64,000 nt of DNA from Promicromonospora sp049532985 (GTDB taxonomy: Bacteria > Actinomycetota > Actinomycetes > Actinomycetales > Cellulomonadaceae). Under the pieces are notes generated by a model that worked only from the letters and a program-made list of their open reading frames with translations, made no database searches and was not told the origin of the DNA. Made by a program: the position numbers and the translations under genes. This document shows positions 1 through 9,624 of the stretch, piece by piece. The stretch is taken from positions 558,001 to 622,000 of the forward strand of contig NZ_CP186693.1 of the NCBI RefSeq assembly GCF_049532985.1, in the 5' to 3' direction. The number at the start of each line of letters is the position of its first letter. Position 1 is the first letter of the stretch.

Positions 1-597
1 CGCGGAGACTCCGGTTGTCACGGTGAGGCCGCTGATCCCGAGGCCTGGCGCGAGCGCTCCGCCGACCCGGGCGTGCACCCGCAGTGCCAGGCGCCGGTCC
101 ACGCTCAAAGCGGAGTCGCCGACCCGTTGGGTGAGGGCGGTCACTACACCGCCCGAGTGGTCGCCGGGGGTGGCGTCGTCCGGGACGCGCAAGGTGAAGG
201 ACACCTCGGCGGACTCTCCTGGCTCCAGCTCCAGCGTGCCCCGTCGGAACGTGAGCCACGTGCCGAGGCCGGTCGCGGGGGCGTCGGCGGCCAGCAGGTC
301 CAGGTGCCCGCTTGGTGTGGTGAACGCGTCGGTGCCATACACGGCCAGGCGCAGGGGAGCGGCGGACCGGTTGGTCACCACCAGGGCGTCGGAGACGTGG
401 TCCCCAGGCTCGACAGCGTAGGCGTAGTTCGCGCGGTCGGAACCCTGGCGGTTGTCGCCCGGGGTCACGGACCAGGAGAGGTCGTCGCCGGCCGCGGCGG
501 AGCCAGCGGCCGGCGAGAGACCGACGGCCCAGAGGAGTACCGCAACCACGGCGAGCCCGAAGGCACGCCGCGGCCGCGGACGAGAGCGGTGAGCCAC
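1..597 (-). CDS. DUF916/WxL-partner-like secreted protein (3' end beyond window)
   Basis: Reading frame open from a GTG at 597 to the left edge (199 codons seen), so the protein is truncated by the window, not broken. The N-terminus is a signal peptide: an arginine-rich start, a hydrophobic stretch around residues 13-33 and an Ala-rich cleavage region. After it comes a beta-rich extracellular domain with VTNRS, LELEPGES and VPDDATPGDHSGG segments, the pattern of the DUF916 family (peptidoglycan-binding domain of WxL-associated proteins). It starts 6 nt after the stop of the HtaA-WxL-like protein, which fits the known pairing of DUF916 proteins with WxL proteins at the cell wall. It would act outside the membrane, probably helping to anchor or present the heme receptor. 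Family assignment is by motif memory and is moderately sure; the C-terminus cannot be seen. Confidence 0.7.
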   Translation of the reverse strand, partial: MAHRSRPRPRRAFGLAVVAVLLWAVGLSPAAGSAAAGDDLSWSVTPGDNRQGSDRANYAYAVEPGDHVSDALVVTNRSAAPLRLAVYGTDAFTTPSGHLDLLAADAPATGLGTWLTFRRGTLELEPGESAEVSFTLRVPDDATPGDHSGGVVTALTQRVGDSALSVDRRLALRVHARVGGALAPGLGISGLTVTTGVSA

Positions 598-603
598 GAA
601 CCG

Positions 604-2358
604 TCAGCCCACCGCGGTGAGCGTGAGCACGCTCGCGTAGTCGCCTGGCGACGTGTCCAGCGGGATGCGCAGGTCCAGGGCGGCGTCCGCCGTCACCGAG
701 CCCGGCGCGTGCCCCGCCGGCGCGGACACCAGGGTGGCGCCCGCAGTCAGGCCGGAACCGGTGCCGGCGTGCACCACGGGCCCGGCGGCGGCCCCGCCGG
801 TGTTCGCTGTGACGGACGGCGACCAGCCGAGGCTGCTGCCCGGGAACGAGCTCGCGGTGCTGCCGGCCGAGCTGCCCGACGAGGCGCCGGTCGCGACGAA
901 GTCCGTGGCCGTCGCGCTGATGCTCCAGGCCGGGCCGCCGGTCCGGGTGTCGCTGACCGTGACCTGCTTGAGGTCGCCGGTCGCGGTCAGTGCCCCCGCG
1001 CCCGCCTCGGCGGTGCCGAGGCTCACGGCGCCCGGCCCGCCCACGACGGTCCAGGTGAACGCGCCCGGGTCGCCGGGCCCACCCGGCCCGCCGTCGTCTT
1101 CGGGCACGGTGACCTCGAGGTCGATGTCGTCCGACCCGCCCGGGTTGCCGCCCGGGGCCGCGAACGTCACCGGGACGCCGAGCTCCTGGGCCGCGTTGGC
1201 CGGGGCGCCGCCCGCGGCGTACGTGTACACGCCGTAGGTGCCGGTCGCGGTGTCCGACGGCGCCGCGTCCAGCTCGGCCGTGAACGTACCGTCGGGCGCG
1301 AGCAGCACGAGCTGGCCGGCCACGGTCGGGAAGTCCGCCAGCACCTGCGAGTACGACGGCTCCGGCAGCGCCCACTTCTGGTCGAGCACCGTCCGCGCGG
1401 CGGAGGCGGCTCCCTGGGACGGGCGCCACGGGTCCCCGAACGCGCCGAAGACCACGTAGACGCCGGTGGGCGCGTTCGCCGCGACGGGCGGACGGCCCGA
1501 CGTGTTCACGTTGGCCGCCGGGTCGAAGCCCGACCCGGTGACCGTGACCGTCTCGCCCGCCGGGTCGAGACCCGACGCCGCGGACAGCGTCACCGTCGGG
1601 TTCCACGGCTCCGGCTCCTGGACCGGTGCCGTGAGCTCCGCGCTGACCGTGAAGCTGTCGAGCGCGGCGCCCTCGGCGAGGAAGTCCTGCAGTGCCGTGG
1701 CGCCCTGCGCCGTCAGCGTCACGCCGGTCCCGTTTACGGTGACGGCGTCCGCGGAGACGTCCACCGTCGTCGTCGCGACCTCACCGAGCACCACGTCGTC
1801 GCCACCGTAGGTGCCGGGCTCATAACCGAGGTTGTTCTCCGGGATCTCCACGGCGAGGTCACCCACGAGGGCGCCCACGCCGCCGTCGACCACCACGCTG
1901 ACGTTCTCGACGGTCACCGTGAAGGCGTGCGAGGGGAAGTGGTAGACGGCGCCGCCGGTGGTGTCGACCGTCAGGTTGTCGGCGTCGGTCACCGTGCCGC
2001 CCGCCACGGGCAGCAGGTACGGCAGGGTCTCGTTCGGCGGGGTGGTGTCCAGGTTAGCGGCGGGTGTGCCGGCCTCGTCGAACTGGCCGGGCGCCACGAG
2101 CGTGATCCGCTCGCCGACCGGGACGGGCCCGACCGGCGGCAGGGCCGCCGTCTGGCGCCCCACGTAGTTGCGGAAGCTCTCGCGGAACCCCCAGGCCAGG
2201 TTGCCGCTGTCGGCGGTCACCTCGGACGCCTCGGTCGTGGCCGCGGTGGCGCTGAGTACGACGGCGGGCGCGGTGGCCAGCGTCGTGCCGAGCCCGAGGG
2301 TGAGCAGGGCGAGCCCGGCGCGGAGCCGCGGGCGGCCAGCCGGTCTGCTGCGTGTCAT
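604..2358 (-). CDS. HtaA-domain heme-binding surface protein with C-terminal WxL-like domain
   Basis: 584 residues. Signal peptide at about 1-41 (RSRP start, hydrophobic core, ATAA). Residues about 48-225 match the HtaA heme-binding domain (NLAWGFRESFRNYVG opening, HFPSHAFTV in the middle). Residues about 255-385 form an IPT-like domain (VTVTGSGFDP, GVYVVFGAFGD) that recurs in the protein encoded at 3822-5180. The last ~175 residues, after a GGPGGPGDPG linker, look like an actinobacterial WxL-type cell-wall domain: FTWTV at its start, PAWSISATATDF in the middle, DLRIPLDTSPGDY then LTLTAVG at the end. HtaA proteins of Corynebacterium strip heme from hemoglobin and hand it to HmuT. The gene lies downstream of hmuTUV in the same operon, with a 66-nt gap after the preceding gene, and is followed at once by a DUF916-like gene. 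No transmembrane anchor is seen at the C-terminus, so wall binding through the WxL-like part is inferred. Confidence 0.85.
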   Translation of the reverse strand: MTRSRPAGRPRLRAGLALLTLGLGTTLATAPAVVLSATAATTEASEVTADSGNLAWGFRESFRNYVGRQTAALPPVGPVPVGERITLVAPGQFDEAGTPAANLDTTPPNETLPYLLPVAGGTVTDADNLTVDTTGGAVYHFPSHAFTVTVENVSVVVDGGVGALVGDLAVEIPENNLGYEPGTYGGDDVVLGEVATTTVDVSADAVTVNGTGVTLTAQGATALQDFLAEGAALDSFTVSAELTAPVQEPEPWNPTVTLSAASGLDPAGETVTVTGSGFDPAANVNTSGRPPVAANAPTGVYVVFGAFGDPWRPSQGAASAARTVLDQKWALPEPSYSQVLADFPTVAGQLVLLAPDGTFTAELDAAPSDTATGTYGVYTYAAGGAPANAAQELGVPVTFAAPGGNPGGSDDIDLEVTVPEDDGGPGGPGDPGAFTWTVVGGPGAVSLGTAEAGAGALTATGDLKQVTVSDTRTGGPAWSISATATDFVATGASSGSSAGSTASSFPGSSLGWSPSVTANTGGAAAGPVVHAGTGSGLTAGATLVSAPAGHAPGSVTADAALDLRIPLDTSPGDYASVLTLTAVG

Positions 2359-2424
2359 GGTTGTTGCCTTTCTCTGGGGATGGGGAGGCCTCGGGGGCGT
2401 CCCAGGGGATGGTGGACTGGGGGT

Positions 2425-3825
2425 CTAGGTGTCGCGCCGCCGGAACGGCAGCACGAGCCAGCCCTGCCGGAAGCCGAGGATCGCCACGGCGGCGGCCACC
2501 AGCAGGACGGTGGTCAGGAGGGCGAGGCGGCGGCCGGTCGCCCCGTCGGGGAGCAGGCCGTCGGGGATCAGGGCGGCGCCGGCCGCGCCGAGGGTGGCGG
2601 CGTCGACGGGCAGGAAGGAGTCGGCGGAGGTGCCGTCCGTGCTGGGGCGGTCGCCGGTGCCTCCGGAGGCGGGAGTGCCGGCTGGGCTGGGTGGGGCGGG
2701 GTCGGGTCCGGTGCCGGTCGGAGCGCCGGGCCCGACGGCGCCGCTTGCGCCCGTGCCGGTTCCGCCGGTGCCCGTTCCGCCGGTCTCGCCGTTCGACCCG
2801 CCGTTCCCGCTGCCGCTGCCGCCCGGGCCGGCGCTGCCGACCGACTCGGCGGCGTCGAAGCTGACGCTCACGTTCGCGGGCGCCTTGATCTCGTCCCGCG
2901 TCCCGGTGGAGTACCAGAACTCGGGCTCGCCCACGAGCTGGTGGTAGTTCACGAACGACTGCGGGAACGCGCCCCAGCAGCCGGTCTCCGGGTCCCGGCG
3001 GAGCTGCGGCACGCGGTCGCCGGAGTCCACCCGCTCGCCGCAGTAGTCCGGCACGAGGTGCCCGCCGCGGGAGGCCGGGTCGAGGCGGCGTTCAGTGAAG
3101 GTGACGAGCTGGACGCGCCTGGAGGGCAGCGGCTCCCAGCGGGTCATGTCCTGCTGGTCGGTGCCGTAACCGCCGAGCGTGCCGGTGAGCGCACCGTCCC
3201 CGCTCGGGTCCAGGCGCAGCTCCGGGTCGGCGACCCACCAGTAGACCAGGCCGCCGTAGAAGACCACGGTGAACGTCCCGTCCCACCGGATGCGGACCGA
3301 ACCGTCCGCTCCGCGCGACCCGGTCCCGCCCGTGAGCACCACCTCGGCGCCCGTGGTCCGGCCCGCCGAGTACGAGACGGACCGGCCGTCGGGCGATGTG
3401 CAGCGGGTGCCGAACGTGGCGGTCCGCTGCACGGCGTCGGCGCCCCGGCCCACGGTGCGCACCACACGCACCTCGCCTGACCTCCCGTGGTACAGGTCGC
3501 GGTCGGCCTCGGTCCACAGCCGCCCGCCGCCCGTGTTCCCGTTCGTGCCGGGACGACCCGCCATCAGGAAGTTGCACTGGCCCGCGAGGTGGCTCTCCGA
3601 ACCGGCCTGGACGCTCACCGCCCACCGCAGCTCGGCGTCGGTCAGCCGGCCCTGCGCACCGCCGCCCGGTTCCTCCTGGTCCTCGGGCACGGTCACGGTC
3701 AGCAGGAGAGGGCCATGGTCCTCGTCGGCGGTCGCAGGCACGGGTGCCGTCACCGTGGTCATGGAGAGCAGCACCGCCAGCGCAACGGCAACGGGCCGGG
3801 CGCGACGGCGCGATGCCGGGCTCAT
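2425..3825 (-). CDS. Membrane-anchored HtaA-like heme-binding surface protein
   Basis: 466 residues: signal peptide (about 1-33), an HtaA-like region opening with LTDAELRWAVSVQAGSESH near residue 62 and running to about 310 (WDGTFTVVFYGG, DPELRLDPSGDG are typical strand segments), a low-complexity Gly/Thr/Ser/Pro spacer (about 330-405), and a hydrophobic segment (LLTTVLLVAAAVAILGF) followed by FRRRDT, i.e. a C-terminal membrane anchor with a short cytoplasmic tail. Topology and order match HtaA/HtaB-type hemoproteins that project from the membrane through the wall. Start ATG overlaps the previous stop in an ATGA, so translation is coupled to the gene at 3822-5180. It probably takes heme from the outer receptor and passes it to HmuT; this direction of transfer is inferred from Corynebacterium. 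Confidence 0.8.
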   Translation of the reverse strand: MSPASRRRARPVAVALAVLLSMTTVTAPVPATADEDHGPLLLTVTVPEDQEEPGGGAQGRLTDAELRWAVSVQAGSESHLAGQCNFLMAGRPGTNGNTGGGRLWTEADRDLYHGRSGEVRVVRTVGRGADAVQRTATFGTRCTSPDGRSVSYSAGRTTGAEVVLTGGTGSRGADGSVRIRWDGTFTVVFYGGLVYWWVADPELRLDPSGDGALTGTLGGYGTDQQDMTRWEPLPSRRVQLVTFTERRLDPASRGGHLVPDYCGERVDSGDRVPQLRRDPETGCWGAFPQSFVNYHQLVGEPEFWYSTGTRDEIKAPANVSVSFDAAESVGSAGPGGSGSGNGGSNGETGGTGTGGTGTGASGAVGPGAPTGTGPDPAPPSPAGTPASGGTGDRPSTDGTSADSFLPVDAATLGAAGAALIPDGLLPDGATGRRLALLTTVLLVAAAVAILGFRQGWLVLPFRRRDT

Positions 3826-5176
3826 GCTCGCACCTCGTGCTCGGTGATGATGTCGGACGCGGTGGCCGTGTCGGACGCAGTGGCGGACGGGGATTCCGGA
3901 TCAGCCGGTCTTCCCAGGTCGGCGGCCGTCCTGGTCTCGGCCTGGTCGGGTGCACTTCGCGCCGCCGTCTGATCCGCTGCCCGACGCCGGTCCGCACGCC
4001 GTCTCAGCGCGGTGACCAGTGACGACAGGATCACGACGAGCAGCAACAGGGCCGCGATGCCCACCGCGATCTCCTCGGGCCGCCAGGTCCCTGCGGCGTC
4101 CGTCCCGGTGCCCTGCGCACCGGCGGCGTCCTCGGCCGCCGTAACCTCCGTGGGGTCGCGGGTGACCGTCACCTCGGTCTCGACGGCGGTCCCGGACGAG
4201 GCCCCGGTGAGGCGCAGCACGTGCGTGCCGGTCCGCAGGTCGGCGGGCAGCTCGATGAGGCCGGCGACCTCCCCGTGGTTCCCGGCGACCAGCGGCCCGA
4301 CGGCGACCAAGCCGTCGTCCAGCGTCACGGTCACCTGCTCGCCGGGCTCCAGGCCCTGCGCCCCGAAGCTCATGACCCGCCCCACGACGGCGGTGGCCTG
4401 GTCCACCCCGAGACTGGCGCGGCCCGGGCGCTGGGCGTCGTCGGCCGCCTCACCCGTGGACCCGCCGTCGGCTGCGTTGCCCCCGGAGCCGTTGTCCGGG
4501 CCGGCGCCCGAGCCGGTTCCCGACCCCTGGCCGGAGCCCCCGTCGGCACTTGCGCCGGGGCCTGCCCCGTCGTCGGCGCCGGAACCTGCGTCCGGGCCGT
4601 TCGCCGCACCGCCGTCGTCGGCCCCGCGGAAGTTCACGGGCGTGAACGACTCGTTGTTCGCGTTGCGGACCCCGTGGGCCCCGATCGTGATGATCCCGCA
4701 CTGCACCGCCGTGCAGTCCACGGTTCCGCCGTCGGCCGCCTCGAAGCGGGCGCCGGGGATCACGAGGTCGGTCGACCACGTGCCGTCGGCGGCGATGGTT
4801 CCGCCGTTCGCCTCACCCTCCGTGCTCGACCCCGGGAAGGCGACGAACCGCTGGTAGCCGGCGTTCTGCGCCTCCTGCGCGTCGGGGACGTAACGGTAGT
4901 CGTCGCCGGACACGCCACCATGGCTCGGAGCCCACGACCCGCCCGACGGGTCCGACACCCATCCGAAGAACACGTAGATCCCGCCGAACGCCTTGGGGAC
5001 CGACTGGAACCCGCTGCCCGACACGCGCACGGTCGTCGCCCCATCCGGGTCGGGCTGTCCCGACACCGTGACGCCCCCGGCGGCGTGCGCCGCGAGGGCA
5101 GGGCCGAGCCACGCGACCGCGACCACGACGACGAGAGCGATGAGCGGGAGCGCCGGGCGGGGGAAGCTGCGGGACG

Positions 5177-5180
<4 letters not shown>
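3822..5180 (-). CDS. Secreted IPT-like domain protein with C-terminal membrane anchor (heme-locus accessory)
   Basis: 452 residues. Signal peptide about 1-34. Residues about 36-190 carry the same IPT-like module as the HtaA-WxL protein (VRVSGSGFQSVPKAFGGIYVFFGW, IAADGTWSTDLVIPGARF). A Gly/Ala/Asp-rich linker (about 190-245) leads to a second beta domain with a GEQVTVTLDDG motif (about 250-340), then a single hydrophobic helix (IAVGIAALLLLVVILSSLV) and a charged RRADRRRAADQ tail. No HtaA signature is visible, so it may be a presenting or docking protein rather than a heme binder. It overlaps both neighbours by 4 nt (ATGA at 5177-5180 and 3822-3825), showing it is an integral member of the heme operon. 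Two Cys (VDCTAVQCG) could form a disulfide. Exact function is not recognised. Confidence 0.75.
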
Positions 5181-6093
<913 letters not shown>

Positions 6094-6097
<4 letters not shown>

Positions 6098-7302
6098 GCC
6101 CAGCCTCCCGCGCTGCGCCGGGTGCGACGGATGAGCCAGAAGAAGAACGGCCCGCCGACCAGCGCGGTCAGCATCCCGATGGGTAGGTCGGCGTATCCGA
6201 CGGCCGTGCGCGCCACCAGGTCGGCGGCCAGCAGCAGTACCGCCCCGCCCAGCGCGCTGAGCGGTACCAGCACGCGGTGCCCGGGACCAACCGCCATGCG
6301 GATCAGGTGCGGTACGACAAGGCCGACGAACGCGATGATCCCGCAGAACGCGACGCCCGCGGCGGTGAGCACCGCGACCACCACGATGCTCAGCACCCGG
6401 AGGCGTTCGACGTCGACGCCGAGGTGGCGCGCGGAGCGCTCGCCCAGTGCGAGCAGGTCCAGCCGTCGCGACAGGGCCAGCGCGCCGGTGATGCCCAGGA
6501 GCACGAGCGGTGCGACCACGCCGACATGGGCCCACCGGGTCCCGTTGAACGAGCCGAGCTGCCAGAACACGATCTGCTCGCGGGCCTGGGTGTCGCCGAG
6601 GAACGTGGTCAGGGCCAGGCCGGCGCCGCACACGGCGTTCACGGCGACGCCGGTGAGCACGAGCGTCACGATCTCGGTCCGCCCGGCGGAGCGCGCCAGC
6701 CCGTAGACGAGGAACGTCGCCGCGAGACCGCCCGTGAAGGCGGCGACGGCGGTGGTCCATGGGCCCAGCGCGGTGAGTCCCAGCACGATCGTCACGGACG
6801 CCGCGACGGCGGCACCGGAGGAGACGCCGACCACGCCGGGCTCGGCGAGCGGGTTGCCGAACACACCCTGCATCACGGCGCCCGCCGTCGCGAGGGCCGC
6901 GCCCACGAGAGCCGCCATGGCGACGCGCGGGAACCGGATGGTCCACAGCGCCGCGTCCCCGTTCGGGTGCGTGGGCAGCGGTCCGAGGTCGAGCCCCGCA
7001 TGGTGCAGCACAGAGCCCACGACCTCGGCGGGAGGCACGTGGAGCTGTCCCGAGCCGGCCGACACCACGGCGAGCACACCGAGCACGGCGACCAGCCCGA
7101 CGGCGACGACGGTCGCCCGGCCGGCCGCCCAGCCCGCCCGGCCTGCCTGATCCGTCGGGGCGTCAGGAGGTCCGTCCGCTGGCATGCCCGGCCCGTCGGA
7201 TGTGCTCGGCCCGCCGCTCATCCCGTCGCTGGCCTCGCCGCACGTCGCCCGGCCCGGGCGGGTACGCGGCAGCGTGGGCGGGGCGTCCGGAGAGGGACTC
7301 AC
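6094..7302 (-). CDS. hmuU: Heme ABC transporter permease HmuU (FecCD family)
   Basis: 402 residues. After a hydrophilic Pro/Gly-rich N-terminus of about 60 residues (longer than usual, so an internal start is possible) there are about ten hydrophobic helices. FecCD hallmarks are present: RFPRVAMAALVGAALATAGAVMQGVFGNPLAEPGVVGVSSGAA is split here as RFPRV, AGAVMQGVFGNPLA and EPGVVGVSSGAA, with GIIAFVGLVVPHLIR near residue 315. It forms the membrane channel with HmuV on the cytoplasmic side and HmuT outside. The chosen ATG at 7302 overlaps the hmuT stop by 4 nt, which favours this start. Confidence 0.92.
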
Positions 7303-8462
7303 GAGAGGCTCTCCGGCGCGTAGAAGGCGCGCGCGAGCGCGTCGAGCACGTCGGCCGACGCCGGGCCGAACGACAGGATCTCCGTGTCGTCCATGGCCAC
7401 GAAGCGGCGGTTCTCGCCCGCCGGGGTCTGTGCCAGCGCCGGCACCTGTTCGAGCAAGCCGTCGACGCCGCCCACGCTCTCGAGCCCGCCGGTCATCAGC
7501 AGGACCAGGTCCGGCCGCATGGCGACCAGGCCCTCGTCGTTCAGCGGTCGCATACCCGTCCAGCCGACCTCCCCGGCCGCGTCCACGGCGCCCAGCCCTT
7601 CGATGAGGGAGTCGGCGCCGGACTCGTCACCGAACAGGTAGTAGACGCCGGACTGCCCGCGCACGTACAGGAAGACGACCCGCGGCCGGAGCGCCGGGTC
7701 GGTCGGCGCCAGGCTTGCCACGTGGTCCAGGGTGGTCTCCACGGCGGCCGAGGTGCGCTCGGCGAGTGCCTCGCCCTCGGCGGACAGACCCAGGGCCTCC
7801 CCGGTGGCTCGGGCCAGGCCGTCGGACGTCTCCAGGCTGCGCTGGCTGTCCAGCACGACGACGGGGATGCCTGCGTCGCGCATCTGCAGCACGACGTCCC
7901 ACGGGCCGAGGGTGGTGTCCGTAAGGATGACGGTCGGGGCGAGGTCGAGGATCGCCTCCCCGGTCAGCTCGTGACCGTTGCTCGTGACGACCGGGCGGTC
8001 GGCGACCTCGGGGAACCCCGAGGAGACGTCCCGGCCGACGACGTTCTCGCCCATACCGAGCTCGAACACGATCCGCGAGAGCGAACCGTACAGGTCCAGC
8101 GCGAGGATCCTGCTGGTGTCCGTGACGGTCACCTCGGTGCCCTGAGCGTCAGTGACCGTAGCGGGCAGGTCCGGTGCCGGGCTCGCGGTGATCGGGTCGA
8201 CGGCACGCTCAGCGGTGCCGACGGTGATCTCACCGGTCCAGGAGCGAGGATCCGCGATCGGATCAAGCTCGGCCAGCGGCTGCGTGCCGACCACAGCACC
8301 GTCGTCGTCGGCGTGCCTCGCGAGGGGAAGCCGCGCCCCGCACGCACCCACGACCGTGGTGAGGAGCGCGATGACGGCCAACGACCCGGCCCAGGCGCGC
8401 CAGGATCGCCGGCTTGCCGGTATCGCGGCGCGGGCAAGGCCGCCTCTGATCAGGTGATACAC
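7299..8462 (-). CDS. hmuT: Heme-binding lipoprotein HmuT
   Basis: 387 residues from a GTG at 8462. This start is chosen over an in-frame ATG at 8489 because AAGGGAG (plus positions 8469-8475) lies 6 nt before the GTG, whereas the ATG has no ribosome site and lies only 15 nt from the iron box. A hydrophobic signal ends in the lipobox VVGAC (Cys41), so it is a lipoprotein. The rest is a class III solute-binding fold: RILALDLYGSL, an NGHELTGE segment and a GVYYLFGDESGAD segment that line up with the His and Tyr axial heme ligands known for corynebacterial HmuT. It passes heme to HmuUV and is the first gene of the operon. Confidence 0.92.
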   Translation of the reverse strand: MYHLIRGGLARAAIPASRRSWRAWAGSLAVIALLTTVVGACGARLPLARHADDDGAVVGTQPLAELDPIADPRSWTGEITVGTAERAVDPITASPAPDLPATVTDAQGTEVTVTDTSRILALDLYGSLSRIVFELGMGENVVGRDVSSGFPEVADRPVVTSNGHELTGEAILDLAPTVILTDTTLGPWDVVLQMRDAGIPVVVLDSQRSLETSDGLARATGEALGLSAEGEALAERTSAAVETTLDHVASLAPTDPALRPRVVFLYVRGQSGVYYLFGDESGADSLIEGLGAVDAAGEVGWTGMRPLNDEGLVAMRPDLVLLMTGGLESVGGVDGLLEQVPALAQTPAGENRRFVAMDDTEILSFGPASADVLDALARAFYAPESLS

Positions 8463-8503
8463 CGGACACTCCCTTGTACGCCGGGACATCGCCCGCCACG
8501 GAA

Positions 8504-8522
8504 TTAGGTATGCCTAACTTAG
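8504..8522 (-). promoter_or_regulatory. DtxR/IdeR-type iron box upstream of hmuT
   Basis: TTAGGTATGCCTAACTTAG matches the 19-bp consensus TTAGGTTAGSCTAACCTAA at about 15 positions, with the two TTAGG/CCTAA arms kept. It lies 42 nt before the GTG of hmuT, in the place of a core promoter, so iron-bound DtxR/IdeR should repress the whole heme operon. The consensus is established knowledge; binding here is inferred. Confidence 0.85.
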
Positions 8523-8553
8523 GCGAGGCGTACCTGATTGCGTCAAGGGTGAA

Positions 8554-8966
8554 GTGTGCATCACATCACCCACGGACAGGACCCTGACGAATGACAGCAC
8601 CCCGACCATCGAGGGCACCGGCGAGCCTGGCGCCACGGTCGCGATCATGATCGAGGGCGAACCCGTGGGAGAAACCGTGGTGGGCGACGACGGCACGTGG
8701 ACGTTCACACCGACCACACCGCTGTCCGACGGCGACCATGAGATCACCGCCACGCGGTCGTCACGGAGACCGCGGTGGCGGGGTCCGCCACGGGGGCCAC
8801 CGACCTGCACGACGTCGAGACGGCCGTGCGCTTCGCGATCGAGACCGCCGAGGACTACGGCCGCGGCATCGCGACATTCGTCGACCTGGAGGAGGTTGCC
8901 CGGCTGCAGGAGCTGTACGGCAGCATGGCCGGGCTGCGCACGGTGGGCAGTCGTGTGGCGGCGTGA
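8554..8966 (+). pseudogene. Remnant of a secreted Ig-like-domain protein
   Basis: Frame 1 from 8554 encodes a bacterial Ig-like repeat (NDSTPTIEGTGEPGATV, GDDGTWTFTPTTPLSDGDHEI). Around 8755 the sensible reading continues in another frame (VVTETAVAGSATGATDL, then DVETAVRFAIETAEDYGRG to a stop at 8964-8966). So the sequence holds a decayed Ig-like domain and an unknown C-terminal part joined by a frameshift, and it has no signal peptide or convincing start. A stop lies just before the fragment in frame 1. It is most likely the 3' end of a lost surface protein gene. Confidence 0.5.
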
Positions 8967-8985
8967 CCGCATGCAGCGATGGTGA

Positions 8986-9020
8986 CTGAGCCGCGGGTCG
9001 CTGAGCGGTCCGCGGCTCAG
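8986..9020. terminator. Hairpin after the Ig-domain remnant
   Basis: Perfect 11-bp inverted repeat CTGAGCCGCGG / CCGCGGCTCAG with a 13-nt loop. No clear T-run follows. Probably the original terminator of the decayed gene. Confidence 0.5.
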
Positions 9021-9624
9021 ACCTGACGAGAGGGATCAGGCTCCAACCTGGACCCGCCAGGGCGTGTGATGCGCGCCACATGTAGCCGTCGATTGCGTCA
9101 AGACGATTGTTCCTGACTTCGGGCTAACGCGACGAGTCGATCGGAGCTGTTGCCTGTCGGCCCGCGGAGCGAGCGCCCAGGTCAACGCCCCATTCGTGTC
9201 AGACTCTGAGGCATCCGTGCCGGTCAGAGGCGCGGCTCGTGCCACCCATCGAATCTTGCGGCGGCAGACCCGGATACTGACCGAATGTGATGCGAATTGG
9301 TGCGTTCGAGGGACGTCCAGCGACGTCTGGATACGGGAGTCCCGAGAATCCGCTTGGGACTCTGACCAGCCAGAACACGTCTGGCCTGAGCGGACGCCGA
9401 CCACCCCGGAAGTCACACGGAGAAGTACTTCGCCTCCGGGTGATGGAACACGAACGCATCCGTCGACTGCTCGTATGCACCCCAGCACCGCAGCTCGTAG
9501 ATGTCCTGACTCATTGCTTTGTGACGGGTCCGGCGTCGGCGCGTCTCGCCGGCCGCCATCGGGCGGCGCAGCACGGGCGTCGGAATCTGCCCTTGCCCGC
9601 TCGTGCCAGGATGCGGTGGTGGAG
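9021..9624. other. 604-nt stretch without a firm gene
   Basis: Less GC-rich than its surroundings. A long frame on the plus strand runs through it into the phosphotransferase but has unprotein-like composition, so I start that gene at 9625. The only coding-like segment is a short minus-strand frame at 9413-9514, listed separately. Confidence 0.5.
9413..9514 (-). CDS. Possible 33-residue protein or gene fragment
   Basis: ATG to TGA, 33 residues: begins MSQDIYELRCWGAYEQ and ends HHPEAKYFSV. The composition is unusually balanced for a chance frame in 70% GC DNA (four Tyr, three Phe, few Arg or Pro), which suggests a real small protein or the surviving end of a larger one. No Shine-Dalgarno sequence is visible and I recognise no family. 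Confidence 0.3.
   Translation of the reverse strand: MSQDIYELRCWGAYEQSTDAFVFHHPEAKYFSV

Noticed and set aside
73..3480. Very long plus-strand frame over the heme surface genes
   Set aside because: Arg/Gly-rich antisense shadow of real minus-strand genes with signal peptides and domains.
9196..9624. N-terminal extension of the phosphotransferase
   Set aside because: Non-protein-like composition; the kinase fold starts after ATG 9625.
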